Assembly (NCBI RefSeq): GCF_028276765.1
Contig: NZ_JAPYVU010000007.1
Location: forward strand, 1 to 47,617
Reading direction: 5' to 3'
Length of the DNA: 47,617 bases
From: Sulfurihydrogenibium sp.
Lineage (GTDB): Bacteria > Aquificota > Aquificia > Aquificales > Hydrogenothermaceae
In this document: positions 32,707-41,601 of the stretch, piece by piece
How the letters are laid out: every line of letters begins with the position of its first letter
How positions within the stretch are numbered: position 1 is the stretch's first letter
Translations under genes and position numbers: made by a program
Notes under the pieces: model-generated
Databases searched by the model: none
Seen by the model: only the letters and a program-made list of their open reading frames with translations
Told to the model about the DNA's origin: nothing

Positions 32707-35106
32707 TCAAGCAATGTTAACTAAATCGAATCTTTGACCGTACTTTTCAAATAGTATCTGCTTTAATTCTTTATGATTTTCAAGCTCTGGGTCTTTTTTT
32801 ATCAATTCTTCAGCTTCTTTTGTAGCTAATTCTAAGATTTCTTTATCTCTTGTTAAGTCGGCAATAGAAAAATCGCTTTCGCCGGATTGTCTTGTTCCTG
32901 TAATTTCTCCTGTTCCTCTAAGCTCTAAGTCTTTTTCTGCAATCTTAAACCCATCTGTTGTTTTTACAAGAATTTTTAATCTTTCTAAGGTTTTTAATCT
33001 TGATTTTTCTTTTGTACTATCTTTCAGTGGATATTTTAGATTAGCCGGGGCTACTAAAAAGCAGTAGCCTTCATACTGACCTCTTCCAATTCTACCTCTT
33101 AGCTGATGAATTTGAGAAAGTCCAAATCTATGAGCTTCTTCTATTACCATCACCGTTGCATTTGGAACATCTACACCAACTTCTATAACCGTTGTTGATA
33201 CAAGAATATAAGCTTTTCCTTCTTTAAACTGTTTCATTATCTCATCTTTTTCTTCTTGGCTCATTTTTCCATGAAGTAGTAAAACTTTTTTATCCGGGAA
33301 TCTTTCTTGCCAATGTTTGTAGCCTTCTTCAGCAGATTTTAGGTCTGATTTTTCTGATTCTTGGATTAATGGATAAACTACAAAGGCTTGTCTTCCTTTA
33401 TCAAGCTCTTGTTTTATAATTTCATACATTTTTTCTCTTTCGTCATCAAAAAGCAAAATTGTTTTTACGGGTTTTCTGCCTTTTGGAAGCTGGTCTAATT
33501 TAGATATATCTAAGTCTCCATAGTTTGCCAATGCTAAGGTTCTTGGAATTGGTGTTGCTGTCATTACTAATACATGGGGCATTTTGTCTGAACGTTCAAT
33601 CAATGCTTTTCTTTGCTCAACTCCAAACCTGTGCTGTTCGTCAACCACTGCCAAAGCTAAGTTTTTGAATTTTAATTTTTCTTCTAATAATGCATGGGTT
33701 CCGATTAAGATTTTTATCTCTCCAAGTTCTACCGCTTTGTATACCTGCTTCTTTTCTGAAGCTTTCATACTTCCTGTTAAAATAGCTATTTCATAATCTT
33801 TCAGATAATCTTTGAGAAAGTTTTTAAAATTATGATAATGCTGCCATGCAAGAATTTCTGTTGGTGCCATTACTGCAGCTTGGTAGCCGTTTAAAGCCGC
33901 TGCCAAAGATGCAGCCGCTGCTACAACCGTCTTACCACTTCCAACATCTCCTTGGACCATTCTATTCATCGGGATTTCTTTTTGTATATCCTCTAAAATC
34001 TCTTTTATGGTTCTAACCTGAGCTTGAGTTAGTTCAAAAGGTAGATTTTTTTGAAAGTTTTCTAAAAAGTTTGAATCTATCTTAATTTTATAGCTTGGAT
34101 GTTTTTGTAGTAAGTATCTTCTGTATTTTTGGGCAAGTTGCAATAAAAAAAGCTCATCGAAAATCAAACGCTTTTGATGTATATCTTGAAAGTTGTTTAA
34201 TAAATCTATATCAAAGCTGTCTTCTGGGAAATGGACATTTTTTATAGCTTTTGAAAGTGATGGAAAGTTATACTTACTTAATATATCATCAGGCATATAA
34301 TCTTTCACAGATGAGAATTTTTCTACAATCTTATACATTCCTCTTCTTAGATGGTTTAAAGTCTGTCCTGTTGTTTTTACAGAACTGTCTCCTCTTAAAG
34401 AGTAAACAGGTGCTATTCTATCTATAATATCTTCTACCGGCTCTAAAATCTCTGGCTGAATGATTGATATATTTTTATTAAAAAAGCTAACTTTTCCAAA
34501 TATTTTTACTTTTTTACCTTTTCTAAATGCTATGAAAAGATAAGGGCTTTCATGGGTGAAAAATGCTGAAAATCTTACATTGTCTTGTTTTAAAATGACC
34601 TCTACTTTTAACTTTCCTCTGCCAACTTTTTTTATATCCTCAACTTCTGCGATGAATGTTCCTGTTTCTCCGTCTTTGACTTTTAGTATTTTCTTTATTC
34701 TTCTGTCTTCATATCTGTTTGGAAGGTTAAAAAGAGCATCTCTTACATTGCTAACCTGGATTTTTTTAAAGGCTTTCTTTTCTGTAGCTAACAAAGATTG
34801 AAGTTTTTCAATGCTTAACTTTGCAAGCTGGACTAAATCAAACTTAGCTTCTTCTTGTTTTTGTGTAGTTTGTTTTTCATACTTTGATTTTACTTCTTCT
34901 AAAAAGTTTAAGACTATCTTTAAAAATTCTCTTTTTTTATTGACGTTTATATTATCAATGGATTTTAAATCTTCTTTTAATCCGGGAGTAAGAATATCGC
35001 CTACGTTTTCAAGTATAGCTTGGGATACTTTTACTCTTTCTAAAAGTTTATCGTTGTAAGATAAAACGGTTCTAATAATTTCAAGTGTTTTGTTGATTTT
35101 TTCCAT
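32707..35106 (-). CDS. recG: ATP-dependent DNA helicase RecG
   Basis: RecG remodels stalled forks and Holliday junctions. The 799-aa protein has an N-terminal helical extension (about 1-110), the wedge OB domain (SNVRDALFNLPNRYEDRR...), motif I GDVGSGKTVVA, Ia APTEILAWQHY, motif II VVDEQHRFGVEQR, III MTATPIPRTL, and motifs V/VI STTVIEVGVDVPNATVMV and QLRGRIGRG. It is about 100 residues longer than E. coli RecG (693) because of the N-terminal extension, as in Thermotoga-like thermophiles. The start lies within the last 26 nt of the upstream DUF1858-like gene. Confidence 0.97.
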   Translation of the reverse strand: MEKINKTLEIIRTVLSYNDKLLERVKVSQAILENVGDILTPGLKEDLKSIDNINVNKKREFLKIVLNFLEEVKSKYEKQTTQKQEEAKFDLVQLAKLSIEKLQSLLATEKKAFKKIQVSNVRDALFNLPNRYEDRRIKKILKVKDGETGTFIAEVEDIKKVGRGKLKVEVILKQDNVRFSAFFTHESPYLFIAFRKGKKVKIFGKVSFFNKNISIIQPEILEPVEDIIDRIAPVYSLRGDSSVKTTGQTLNHLRRGMYKIVEKFSSVKDYMPDDILSKYNFPSLSKAIKNVHFPEDSFDIDLLNNFQDIHQKRLIFDELFLLQLAQKYRRYLLQKHPSYKIKIDSNFLENFQKNLPFELTQAQVRTIKEILEDIQKEIPMNRMVQGDVGSGKTVVAAAASLAAALNGYQAAVMAPTEILAWQHYHNFKNFLKDYLKDYEIAILTGSMKASEKKQVYKAVELGEIKILIGTHALLEEKLKFKNLALAVVDEQHRFGVEQRKALIERSDKMPHVLVMTATPIPRTLALANYGDLDISKLDQLPKGRKPVKTILLFDDEREKMYEIIKQELDKGRQAFVVYPLIQESEKSDLKSAEEGYKHWQERFPDKKVLLLHGKMSQEEKDEIMKQFKEGKAYILVSTTVIEVGVDVPNATVMVIEEAHRFGLSQIHQLRGRIGRGQYEGYCFLVAPANLKYPLKDSTKEKSRLKTLERLKILVKTTDGFKIAEKDLELRGTGEITGTRQSGESDFSIADLTRDKEILELATKEAEELIKKDPELENHKELKQILFEKYGQRFDLVNIA

Positions 35107-35305
35107 AATCTGCTATAAACTGCTTTAGCTCCTCTACAAATTGATTTGGGTCATGTCCGTAGTTTATGGCTGCGATCTGTAATCTTTCATGAGGTTTGCA
35201 AGCACAAACATTGCAGTACATGTTTTTAGATTCAAAAAATCTTCTTGTAAATGGATACTTTCTTAATACTTGCTCTACCGTTGTGTTTAAATCTATATCT
35301 TTCAT
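35081..35305 (-). CDS. DUF1858-like small Cys protein
   Basis: The 74-aa protein has TVEQVLRKYPFTRRFFESKNMYC and ends with IAAINYGHDPNQFVEELKQFI. This is the DUF1858 layout (redox-disulfide domain often linked to hybrid cluster proteins). Three Cys lie close together, CNVCAC (31, 34, 36). Its function is unknown. It sits between ispF (3 nt away) and recG (26-nt overlap), so it is part of the nadK-ispF-recG operon. Confidence 0.75.
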   Translation of the reverse strand: MKDIDLNTTVEQVLRKYPFTRRFFESKNMYCNVCACKPHERLQIAAINYGHDPNQFVEELKQFIADYGKNQQNT

Positions 35306-35308
35306 TAT

Positions 35309-35794
35309 TTAATCCTCCGTTTTTGTCAGTAGAACTACAACATAACAAGATGCTGCTTCTTGTTTGCCTATGCTGTCTAATTTTTCATTGGTTTTAGCTT
35401 TTATGAAAATTCTGTCTTCGCTTATTCCAAGAATTCTGGCTGTGTTTTGTATAATTTGCCTTCTGTAAGGTAAAAGCTTAGGTTTTTCTATTATTATAAC
35501 GCCATCTATGTTTGAGATTTTATATTTTTTATCATCTACTAATTTTTTAGCATAAAAGAGAAAGTATTCACTTGGTTTGTTTTTATATTCTGGGTTTGAA
35601 TCTGGGAACAGCTCTCCAATATCTGCGTATCCTATAGCTCCAAGAAGTGCATCAGTTAAAGCATGAAAGAAGATATCACCATCAGAATGAGCTAAAAAAC
35701 CTTTTTCAGATGGTATTTCCACACCGCCAATGATTAACTTTTTACCACTTTCTAATTTATGAATATCGTATCCGATACCAACTCTTACTTCCAA
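35309..35794 (-). CDS. ispF: 2-C-methyl-D-erythritol 2,4-cyclodiphosphate synthase
   Basis: IspF makes the cyclodiphosphate in the MEP isoprenoid pathway. The 161-aa protein has GIGYDIHKLESG with the metal ligands Asp10 and His12, then GFLAHSDGDIFFHALTDALLGA with His44. The C-terminal IFIKAKTNEKLDSIGKQEAASCY is the substrate-binding TNE region. It overlaps nadK by 10 nt. Confidence 0.96.
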   Translation of the reverse strand: MEVRVGIGYDIHKLESGKKLIIGGVEIPSEKGFLAHSDGDIFFHALTDALLGAIGYADIGELFPDSNPEYKNKPSEYFLFYAKKLVDDKKYKISNIDGVIIIEKPKLLPYRRQIIQNTARILGISEDRIFIKAKTNEKLDSIGKQEAASCYVVVLLTKTED

Positions 35795-36627
35795 TTTAAC
35801 TTTTCCCTTAAAATATCAAAGTAATTTTTATATGGAGTTCTTACGATATGTGCATAATATGGAGATTGTTTTACAACAATCTCATCACCATAAAAAATTT
35901 GAGTACCTTCTTGTCCGTCTAAGGTTAACCATGCATCTTTTTCTTTAGATACCATTTTAATGGTGATTGGCTCTAAGGTTGGCAAAATTATAGGTCTGTC
36001 TGTTAGAGTATGGGGACAGATAGGGACTAAAACAAATACTTCCATCATTGGATATACAATCGGACCACCTGCTGATAAAGCGTAAGCAGTAGAACCGTTT
36101 GGCGTTGATACGATAATTCCATCTCCGTTATAAGTAGTTATATATCTATCTCCAACATAAACTGAAACATCAACGATTCTTGCAAGGATTGCTTTATTGA
36201 TAACTACATCATTTAATACATCAGCTTCTAATATTTTATTTCCTTCTCTGAAAAGACTTACTCTTAACATCATACGCTTTGATATACAAAGTGGCTTGGA
36301 TAGTATGGTTTCAAGCTCTTTAAAAGCATCATCTTTATTAATTTCTGTTAAAAATCCAAGCCTTCCAAGATTGATTCCGATTATTGGAATTTGAAATTTT
36401 GCAACTCTTCTTGCAGTTATCAATAAAGAACCATCTCCACCAACAACAACTAATAAATCCGTGCATTTTAAGTTTTCTTCTTTTTCAAGGTCTGATAAAT
36501 TTTCAAAAATATTGCTTTCTATGTTTTTACTTTCAAGCCATGCTTTCAATTCTTTTGAAAATTTCTTAGCTTCTTCCGATTGCTTTGTAAATATATCAAC
36601 TTTTTTATAAAACGGTAAGATTGCCAT
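35785..36627 (-). CDS. nadK: NAD kinase
   Basis: The 280-aa kinase makes NADP from NAD. It has the GGDG motif (63-66), INLGRLGFLTEI, the NGDGIIVSTPNGSTAYALSAGGPIV loop and a C-terminal AHIVRTPYKNYFDILREKL. It is the first gene of the nadK-ispF-DUF1858-recG run. The upstream gap to 36910 has no gene I can support. Confidence 0.96.
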   Translation of the reverse strand: MAILPFYKKVDIFTKQSEEAKKFSKELKAWLESKNIESNIFENLSDLEKEENLKCTDLLVVVGGDGSLLITARRVAKFQIPIIGINLGRLGFLTEINKDDAFKELETILSKPLCISKRMMLRVSLFREGNKILEADVLNDVVINKAILARIVDVSVYVGDRYITTYNGDGIIVSTPNGSTAYALSAGGPIVYPMMEVFVLVPICPHTLTDRPIILPTLEPITIKMVSKEKDAWLTLDGQEGTQIFYGDEIVVKQSPYYAHIVRTPYKNYFDILREKLNWK

Positions 36628-36910
36628 ATCTCTCCTTGGTTTAGCGTTATATAGTTTTTATTAAATTAATGCTTCTTGATATTTTTTACATGCTTACAAT
36701 CATCTTTAAAGAAATATTTTATCAAAAAAATGGTTTTGAAAGAGATCGTATGGATAAATACTTAGAAATAACAAAAGAGGTTGATAAAATTTCATGGTGT
36801 AAGTAAGGGCATCTTTATCTAATATCTAAAAAGAGTTTGAATTTAGGTATAATTTTAGAGATAATATTCGATAGCAAGTATATATGAATGTAAAAGTAAA
36901 ATAAAACGAA

Positions 36911-37071
36911 TGCGTCAGGGTGAGAAAATCAATAAAAGCATGAGATTTTTCGCTTCGCTCAGAATGACAAAATAGGTTACCCTTTCTCTAATGTTTACCA
37001 TTCAACCTTTATCCGTCATCCTGCAGTCGGCAAAAATCTTCTGTTTTTACCTAATTTATTACCCCGACATA
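36911..37071. repeat. Family-2 repeat abutting the MFS gene stop
   Basis: Left end TGCGTCAGGGTGAGAAAATC and right end ATTTATTACCCCGACATA are the family-2 termini. The cores (GATTTTTCGCTTCGCTCAG...AATGAC, then GTCATCCTGCAGTCGGCAA) run inverse-then-direct, as is usual for this family. It ends 3 bp before the stop codon of the MFS gene at 37074, so it may supply its 3' hairpin. Confidence 0.7.
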
Positions 37072-37073
37072 CT

Positions 37074-38639
37074 TTAATTGGAAGTATTTTTAGAATTAAA
37101 GTCAATCAAATCGGAAATCCACATATAAATAACCGGTAAAGCTCCAAGTAAGCCAAATAGTCCGGCAATAAAAAATGTATCTTGAAATGAAAAGTTTAGA
37201 CTGTGAAGATATTCGACGCCATAAAATAAAGCCTTAGCTTTTAGCTCTGCTACGTTTTCCGGAACTGCTACCATATTTTCTTTGATTTTATCAATAAACT
37301 GACTGACGTAATTGTAATTTTGCATTGCATTTATCCCTTCAAAATGCTCCCATTGGTGCTTGTATAAGTCATTTGTAGCTATTGCAGTCCCAAATGAACC
37401 ACCTACAAACCTTCCATAATGCATAAGTCCTGTACCGAGAGATGTTTTTGGTCCAAGCTTTCTAAGTGCCAAGGTTGTAACCGGTGCAAAAAACATTCCC
37501 ATAGAAATACCAAGAGGAACGGTCATTAATGCAGCTTTAACTGTCGGTGTGTAGTAATCTAACTTTGGAATTATAAAGATAGATGTGATCAAGTATAAAA
37601 CTGTTGCTATGTATAAAACATACTTTTCATTCCACTTATCAGACAAAATGCCGGCAACGGGAGAGAATAAAGCTATAAAAAACGCAAAGGCGAGTATATG
37701 AAGTCCTGCCTCAAAGGTTGGAAGCCCTTTTAGGTTTTCATAGTAAAGTGGAAGAAGGTAAAAAACCTGATACATAGAAAATCCAAGAAGTAAGAAAAAC
37801 ACCATAAAACCTACAAAGTATTCTTTGATTAAAAAAATTTTAAAATCTATCAGCGGCTCTTTTGATAAGATCTCTGAAAGAATGTATAACAGTAATGCAA
37901 ACCCTGAAATTATGGTTAGATATACTATCGTATCAGACATAAACCAACCAAGCTGTTGCCCTTTTGAAAGTAATATTAATAAAGCTATTGTAAAGACAGA
38001 CAAGAAAAAGTAGGATATAAAATTTAGCCTTGCCTTTTCTCTTATCATGCTTGTTTCCGGAAGATAAAAAATTGCAAGGATGGTTGTTAAAATTCCTACC
38101 GGAAGGTTGATAAAAAATACCCATCTCCAATTTAAATACTCTGTAATGTATCCCCCAAGAGTTGGTCCAAGTGCTGGTGCGAAGCTAACACCAAGCCCAA
38201 AAATTCCCATTGCTAAGCCCTTTTTTTCTTCCGGATAGACAGAAAATAAAATCGTTTGTGCTGTTGCCATAATCAAAGCTTCGCCGATACCTTGCGTGAT
38301 TCTTGACGATATCATCCAATCTAAGGATTGTGCTACTCCACACATATAAGATGAAAGCGTAAATACCACTATTCCGGCTATAAATACCTTTCTAAGACCT
38401 ATGACTTTATCAAGCCATTCTGATAAAATCAGCATTACAGCTGAAGCTATCATGTAGGCTGTTATTACCCACTGAATACCGTAAAGGTCTGTTTGAAGTG
38501 GTCCCATCATCTTTGGAACAACAATGTCAACGATGGTTGTATCCAAGATAGCCATAAAGGCTCCGGTCATAACTATAAAAGTGATTAATCCTCTTTCTAA
38601 GTTTGTAATTGTTTCGTAGATAGGTTTATTTTCCATCAC
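37074..38639 (-). CDS. EmrB-type MFS multidrug transporter (DHA2)
   Basis: The 521-aa protein has about 14 transmembrane segments. Motifs: FMAILDTTIVDIVVPKM in helix 1, WVITAYMIASAVMLILSEWLDKVIGLRKVF, RITQGIGEALIMATAQTIL, and GFGLGVSFAPALGPTLGGYI-type antiporter motif C. This is the proton-coupled DHA2 family, which exports drugs with an EmrA-like adaptor and TolC. It overlaps the adaptor gene by 4 nt and is last in the operon. Confidence 0.93.
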   Translation of the reverse strand: MMENKPIYETITNLERGLITFIVMTGAFMAILDTTIVDIVVPKMMGPLQTDLYGIQWVITAYMIASAVMLILSEWLDKVIGLRKVFIAGIVVFTLSSYMCGVAQSLDWMISSRITQGIGEALIMATAQTILFSVYPEEKKGLAMGIFGLGVSFAPALGPTLGGYITEYLNWRWVFFINLPVGILTTILAIFYLPETSMIREKARLNFISYFFLSVFTIALLILLSKGQQLGWFMSDTIVYLTIISGFALLLYILSEILSKEPLIDFKIFLIKEYFVGFMVFFLLLGFSMYQVFYLLPLYYENLKGLPTFEAGLHILAFAFFIALFSPVAGILSDKWNEKYVLYIATVLYLITSIFIIPKLDYYTPTVKAALMTVPLGISMGMFFAPVTTLALRKLGPKTSLGTGLMHYGRFVGGSFGTAIATNDLYKHQWEHFEGINAMQNYNYVSQFIDKIKENMVAVPENVAELKAKALFYGVEYLHSLNFSFQDTFFIAGLFGLLGALPVIYMWISDLIDFNSKNTSN

Positions 38640-39760
38640 TTTTTCTCAATCTCTACCTCTCCACCCAAGCCAACTCTTAAAAGGCTCATGTCTCCTTTTG
38701 TTATTCTTATTTTCACCGGTATCCTTTGTGCCAATTTAGTAAACTCACCTGCTGATATATCCCTTGGAACTAGTGCAAACTTTGCAGCAGATGCAATATC
38801 TATACTTTCCACCTCACCTTCAAAGGTTTTGTCAGGATATGCGTCCAACTTTATGTATGCTTTGTTGCCAACCTTTACACCGCTTAGCTTTGTCTCTTCA
38901 AGTAAAACTTTTATATAAAAGCTATTTTCTTTGACTATTGCATAAACCGGCTGTCCGGCTTTTACAATATCACCAATGGATACGTACTTTTTAGCAATGA
39001 TGCCATTATACGGAGATTTAAGCTCTGTGTATTTTATTTGATTTTCTAAATCTTCTTTCTGTTTTGTAAGTGCTAAAATCTTATTTTCAAGTGCTGAGAT
39101 TTGATCTTGGATTTCTTTACTTACCTGTCCTTGTGTTTTTACAAGCTCTACACTCTCTTTAGATTTAGCCTTTGATACATTAAGCTCTGAGATAGATTTT
39201 TCTATTGCTTTTTTCTGGTCTAATAACACTTTTAGCTGTGTGTTTATCTCTTCATACTTAGCCTTTGGTACAAGACCCTTTTCTAAAAGGTTTCTGTATC
39301 TTTCTTCATCTTTTTTAGCTTTTTCAATCTGTGCTTCTACTTGTGATTTTTGTGCGCTTAGGCTCTCTATTTTTTTATCAATCTCCTGCGTGGTTAAGCT
39401 TGTTATTTTTTGATTTAATTCATTTTCTTGTATGATTCTTGAAAGTTGGTTTTCTAATTGTGATTTTTGTTTTTTTAGACTTTCTATCTCATAGTTTATA
39501 TTTTCAAGTTGGATTTTGTAATCTGTATCATCTATTTTAGCTATTGTTTCATCTGCTTTTACTAAATCGCCTTCTTTTTTGTAAAGCTGGATAATTTTCC
39601 CGCTTACTCTATTAAATCCTACATTAGATAAATAATCAGTCTCAACAAAAACAGCATCTGATATTACATACTTCATTCTGTGTTCTATCCATGTGAAGGC
39701 AAAAAAAGCAAAGATAAGAATCAAAACCAAGACAACAAAAAGACCTATACTTTTCTTCAT
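38636..39760 (-). CDS. EmrA/HlyD-type membrane fusion protein
   Basis: The 374-aa protein has one N-terminal helix (about 5-24) and a lipoyl-like half motif (VSGKIIQLYKKEGDLVKADETIAKID). A long coiled coil (about 75-235) and the second lipoyl half and barrel (LKSPYNGIIAKKYVSIGDIVKAGQ) follow. It bridges an inner-membrane pump to a TolC channel. It overlaps both neighbours by 4 nt, so it pairs with the MFS pump; whether it also serves the RND pump is unknown. Confidence 0.93.
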   Translation of the reverse strand: MKKSIGLFVVLVLILIFAFFAFTWIEHRMKYVISDAVFVETDYLSNVGFNRVSGKIIQLYKKEGDLVKADETIAKIDDTDYKIQLENINYEIESLKKQKSQLENQLSRIIQENELNQKITSLTTQEIDKKIESLSAQKSQVEAQIEKAKKDEERYRNLLEKGLVPKAKYEEINTQLKVLLDQKKAIEKSISELNVSKAKSKESVELVKTQGQVSKEIQDQISALENKILALTKQKEDLENQIKYTELKSPYNGIIAKKYVSIGDIVKAGQPVYAIVKENSFYIKVLLEETKLSGVKVGNKAYIKLDAYPDKTFEGEVESIDIASAAKFALVPRDISAGEFTKLAQRIPVKIRITKGDMSLLRVGLGGEVEIEKK

Positions 39761-41034
39761 TTTAATACCTCTTCTAATCTTCCTACTGACTTCATAAGGT
39801 CAACGTATGCTTTTTGCAGATTGTAGAAGTTTATTTCTCTGCTTTCGTAGGCTTTTGTATATGAGCTTTCAGCATTTAATAAATCTGTGTTTGTTGCAAG
39901 CTGGTTAGCGTACTGCTCTTTTACAAGCTCAAAGTACTCTTTTGCATAGGCAAGACTTTCTTCTGCTACTTTTAGGTTTTGTTTTGCAGTGATGTAGTTT
40001 TCATAGGCTGTTTTTATCTCAAGTTTTATATTCTCTTTAATATTTTCAAGGTCATAGTTAAGCTTTTGTGTGTTTGATTTTGCTTGCAGGTATTTATAAT
40101 ATGGCTCTACTCCTTGGAATTCTAACTGCAAACCTGCTGTAAATATAAGATTTCCTTTTGGGTCAAGGTAGGGACTTTGGGTTGTGTATAGATATTCACC
40201 TTGAACAAAAACCTTTGGTAGAAACTGTGCCTTTTCTATCTCCTCTGACAGCTGAGATTGCTTTATATTTTCTTTGTAGAATGATATTATATTTCTGTTA
40301 TTTAATGCCTTCATTAAAAGCTCTTGATAATTTTCTGGCTCTTTTATGTTTAAAATTGGTTTTTCAAATTTTTCATCTTCTTGTATATTTTTTCCTGTTA
40401 GCTTTGAAAGTCTTGCAAGTGCTATTTTCAGATTTCCTTTTGCTTCTGTTAAAGACCTTTCTACTTCTGCAAGTCTTACCTTTGATTGTAGTAGGTCAAC
40501 CTTTGTTATCAATCCTTCTTTAAAAAATTCTTGCTGTTGTTTATAGATAGACTCAACAGCTTGATACTCTTTTTTATAAACATCTACTAGCGCCGATGCA
40601 ACAAAAACATCTAAATAAGCTTTTATCACTTGTGCTGTAATCTCATCTTTCATCTCTTTATAGTAATACTTAGTAGCTTCAAGGTTGTGCTTTGATATCT
40701 GAATCTTGTTTTTTACCTGCCCACCTGTAAAGATTACATGATTTAGTCCTATGTCAAATGTAAAAAAGTCTTTGTTTGACTGTTTAAAGGAGACTGGGAA
40801 GCTTGGAATTTTTGTCATTGGTGTTTTGTTATAAAATTTTTCTGATGCCGATGCAAAAAAAGTTGGAAATTTGAGATTTTCATCTGCTTTTAACTGATAC
40901 TCAGAAGTTACTATCTGCTGGCTATAGGATTTTAGCTCTGGATTATTTGCAACTGCTTCATTTATAGCATCATGTAAGGTAAGTCCGTAGGAAAACGTCC
41001 AAGCTGCTAAGATGGGAAGAATTAATTTTTTCAT
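39757..41034 (-). CDS. TolC-family outer-membrane efflux protein
   Basis: The 425-aa protein starts with a signal peptide (MKKLILPILAAWTFSYG) followed by LTLHDAINEAVANNPELKSYSQQI. It has two long helical repeats typical of TolC (QLSEEIEKAQFLPKVFVQGEY; NLKVAEESLAYAKEYFELVKEQYANQLATNTDLLNAESSYTKA). It forms the outer-membrane and periplasmic exit duct. It lies 12 nt after the TetR gene and is followed by the adaptor with a 4-nt overlap. Confidence 0.92.
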   Translation of the reverse strand: MKKLILPILAAWTFSYGLTLHDAINEAVANNPELKSYSQQIVTSEYQLKADENLKFPTFFASASEKFYNKTPMTKIPSFPVSFKQSNKDFFTFDIGLNHVIFTGGQVKNKIQISKHNLEATKYYYKEMKDEITAQVIKAYLDVFVASALVDVYKKEYQAVESIYKQQQEFFKEGLITKVDLLQSKVRLAEVERSLTEAKGNLKIALARLSKLTGKNIQEDEKFEKPILNIKEPENYQELLMKALNNRNIISFYKENIKQSQLSEEIEKAQFLPKVFVQGEYLYTTQSPYLDPKGNLIFTAGLQLEFQGVEPYYKYLQAKSNTQKLNYDLENIKENIKLEIKTAYENYITAKQNLKVAEESLAYAKEYFELVKEQYANQLATNTDLLNAESSYTKAYESREINFYNLQKAYVDLMKSVGRLEEVLK

Positions 41035-41046
41035 TACAAAACCTCT

Positions 41047-41601
41047 TTATTTTATGCCTTTAAATATTATATTTAAACCTTTATCTAACCTGTCCTTTAA
41101 TTTCTCTAAGCTTTCATTTTTTATAAGTAAACAGTTAAAAATAAGCTGTCTAATGTATCCGATGATAAGATTGGAAACGACAAAAGAGTCCTGACTTGGC
41201 AGGTCTTTTTCTATGATTTTTGCTAAAAGTTTCTGTAAATCTGAGATTTTTTGAATGTAGATATTTTTAAACTCTTCATTGATTCCAAGTAGATAATGGA
41301 AGAATATTATTGCTATTTCTTTGTTGTTGTAGATTTCTGTTATAAATTCTTCTAAAAGATTCTTTATTTTAACTTCAAAGCTGTCTTCTTTGTGATAGTA
41401 TTTTTCTAAATCCTCCATAAGGCTGCGATGAAGAGTTTTTATAAGCTCTAAGAATAAATCTTCTTTACTTTTAAAGTATAGATAAAATGTTCCTTGTGCA
41501 ACGCCGGCTTTTTCTACAATGTCAGAGACTTTCGTCTCGTGATATCCTTGTGTAGAAAACAGCTCTTTTGCTGCTAAGATAATTCTATCCTTTGTGCTCA
41601 T
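41047..41601 (-). CDS. TetR-family transcriptional regulator
   Basis: The 184-aa protein has the N-terminal three-helix DNA-binding domain MSTKDRIILAAKELFSTQGYHETKVSDIVEKAGVAQGTFYLYFKSKEDLF and a helical ligand domain. It is embedded in the efflux operon, overlapping the ADH gene by 4 nt (ATGA-type), so it is probably an autoregulator. The 18-bp palindrome in the operon promoter (45863-45880) is its likely operator. Ligand unknown. Confidence 0.92.
   Translation of the reverse strand: MSTKDRIILAAKELFSTQGYHETKVSDIVEKAGVAQGTFYLYFKSKEDLFLELIKTLHRSLMEDLEKYYHKEDSFEVKIKNLLEEFITEIYNNKEIAIIFFHYLLGINEEFKNIYIQKISDLQKLLAKIIEKDLPSQDSFVVSNLIIGYIRQLIFNCLLIKNESLEKLKDRLDKGLNIIFKGIK

Noticed and set aside
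36669-36806. 45-codon plus-strand ORF in the nadK-MFS gap (starts MLLDIFYML)
   Set aside because: No RBS, no recognisable family and unusual composition; may be a gene fragment but cannot be supported.
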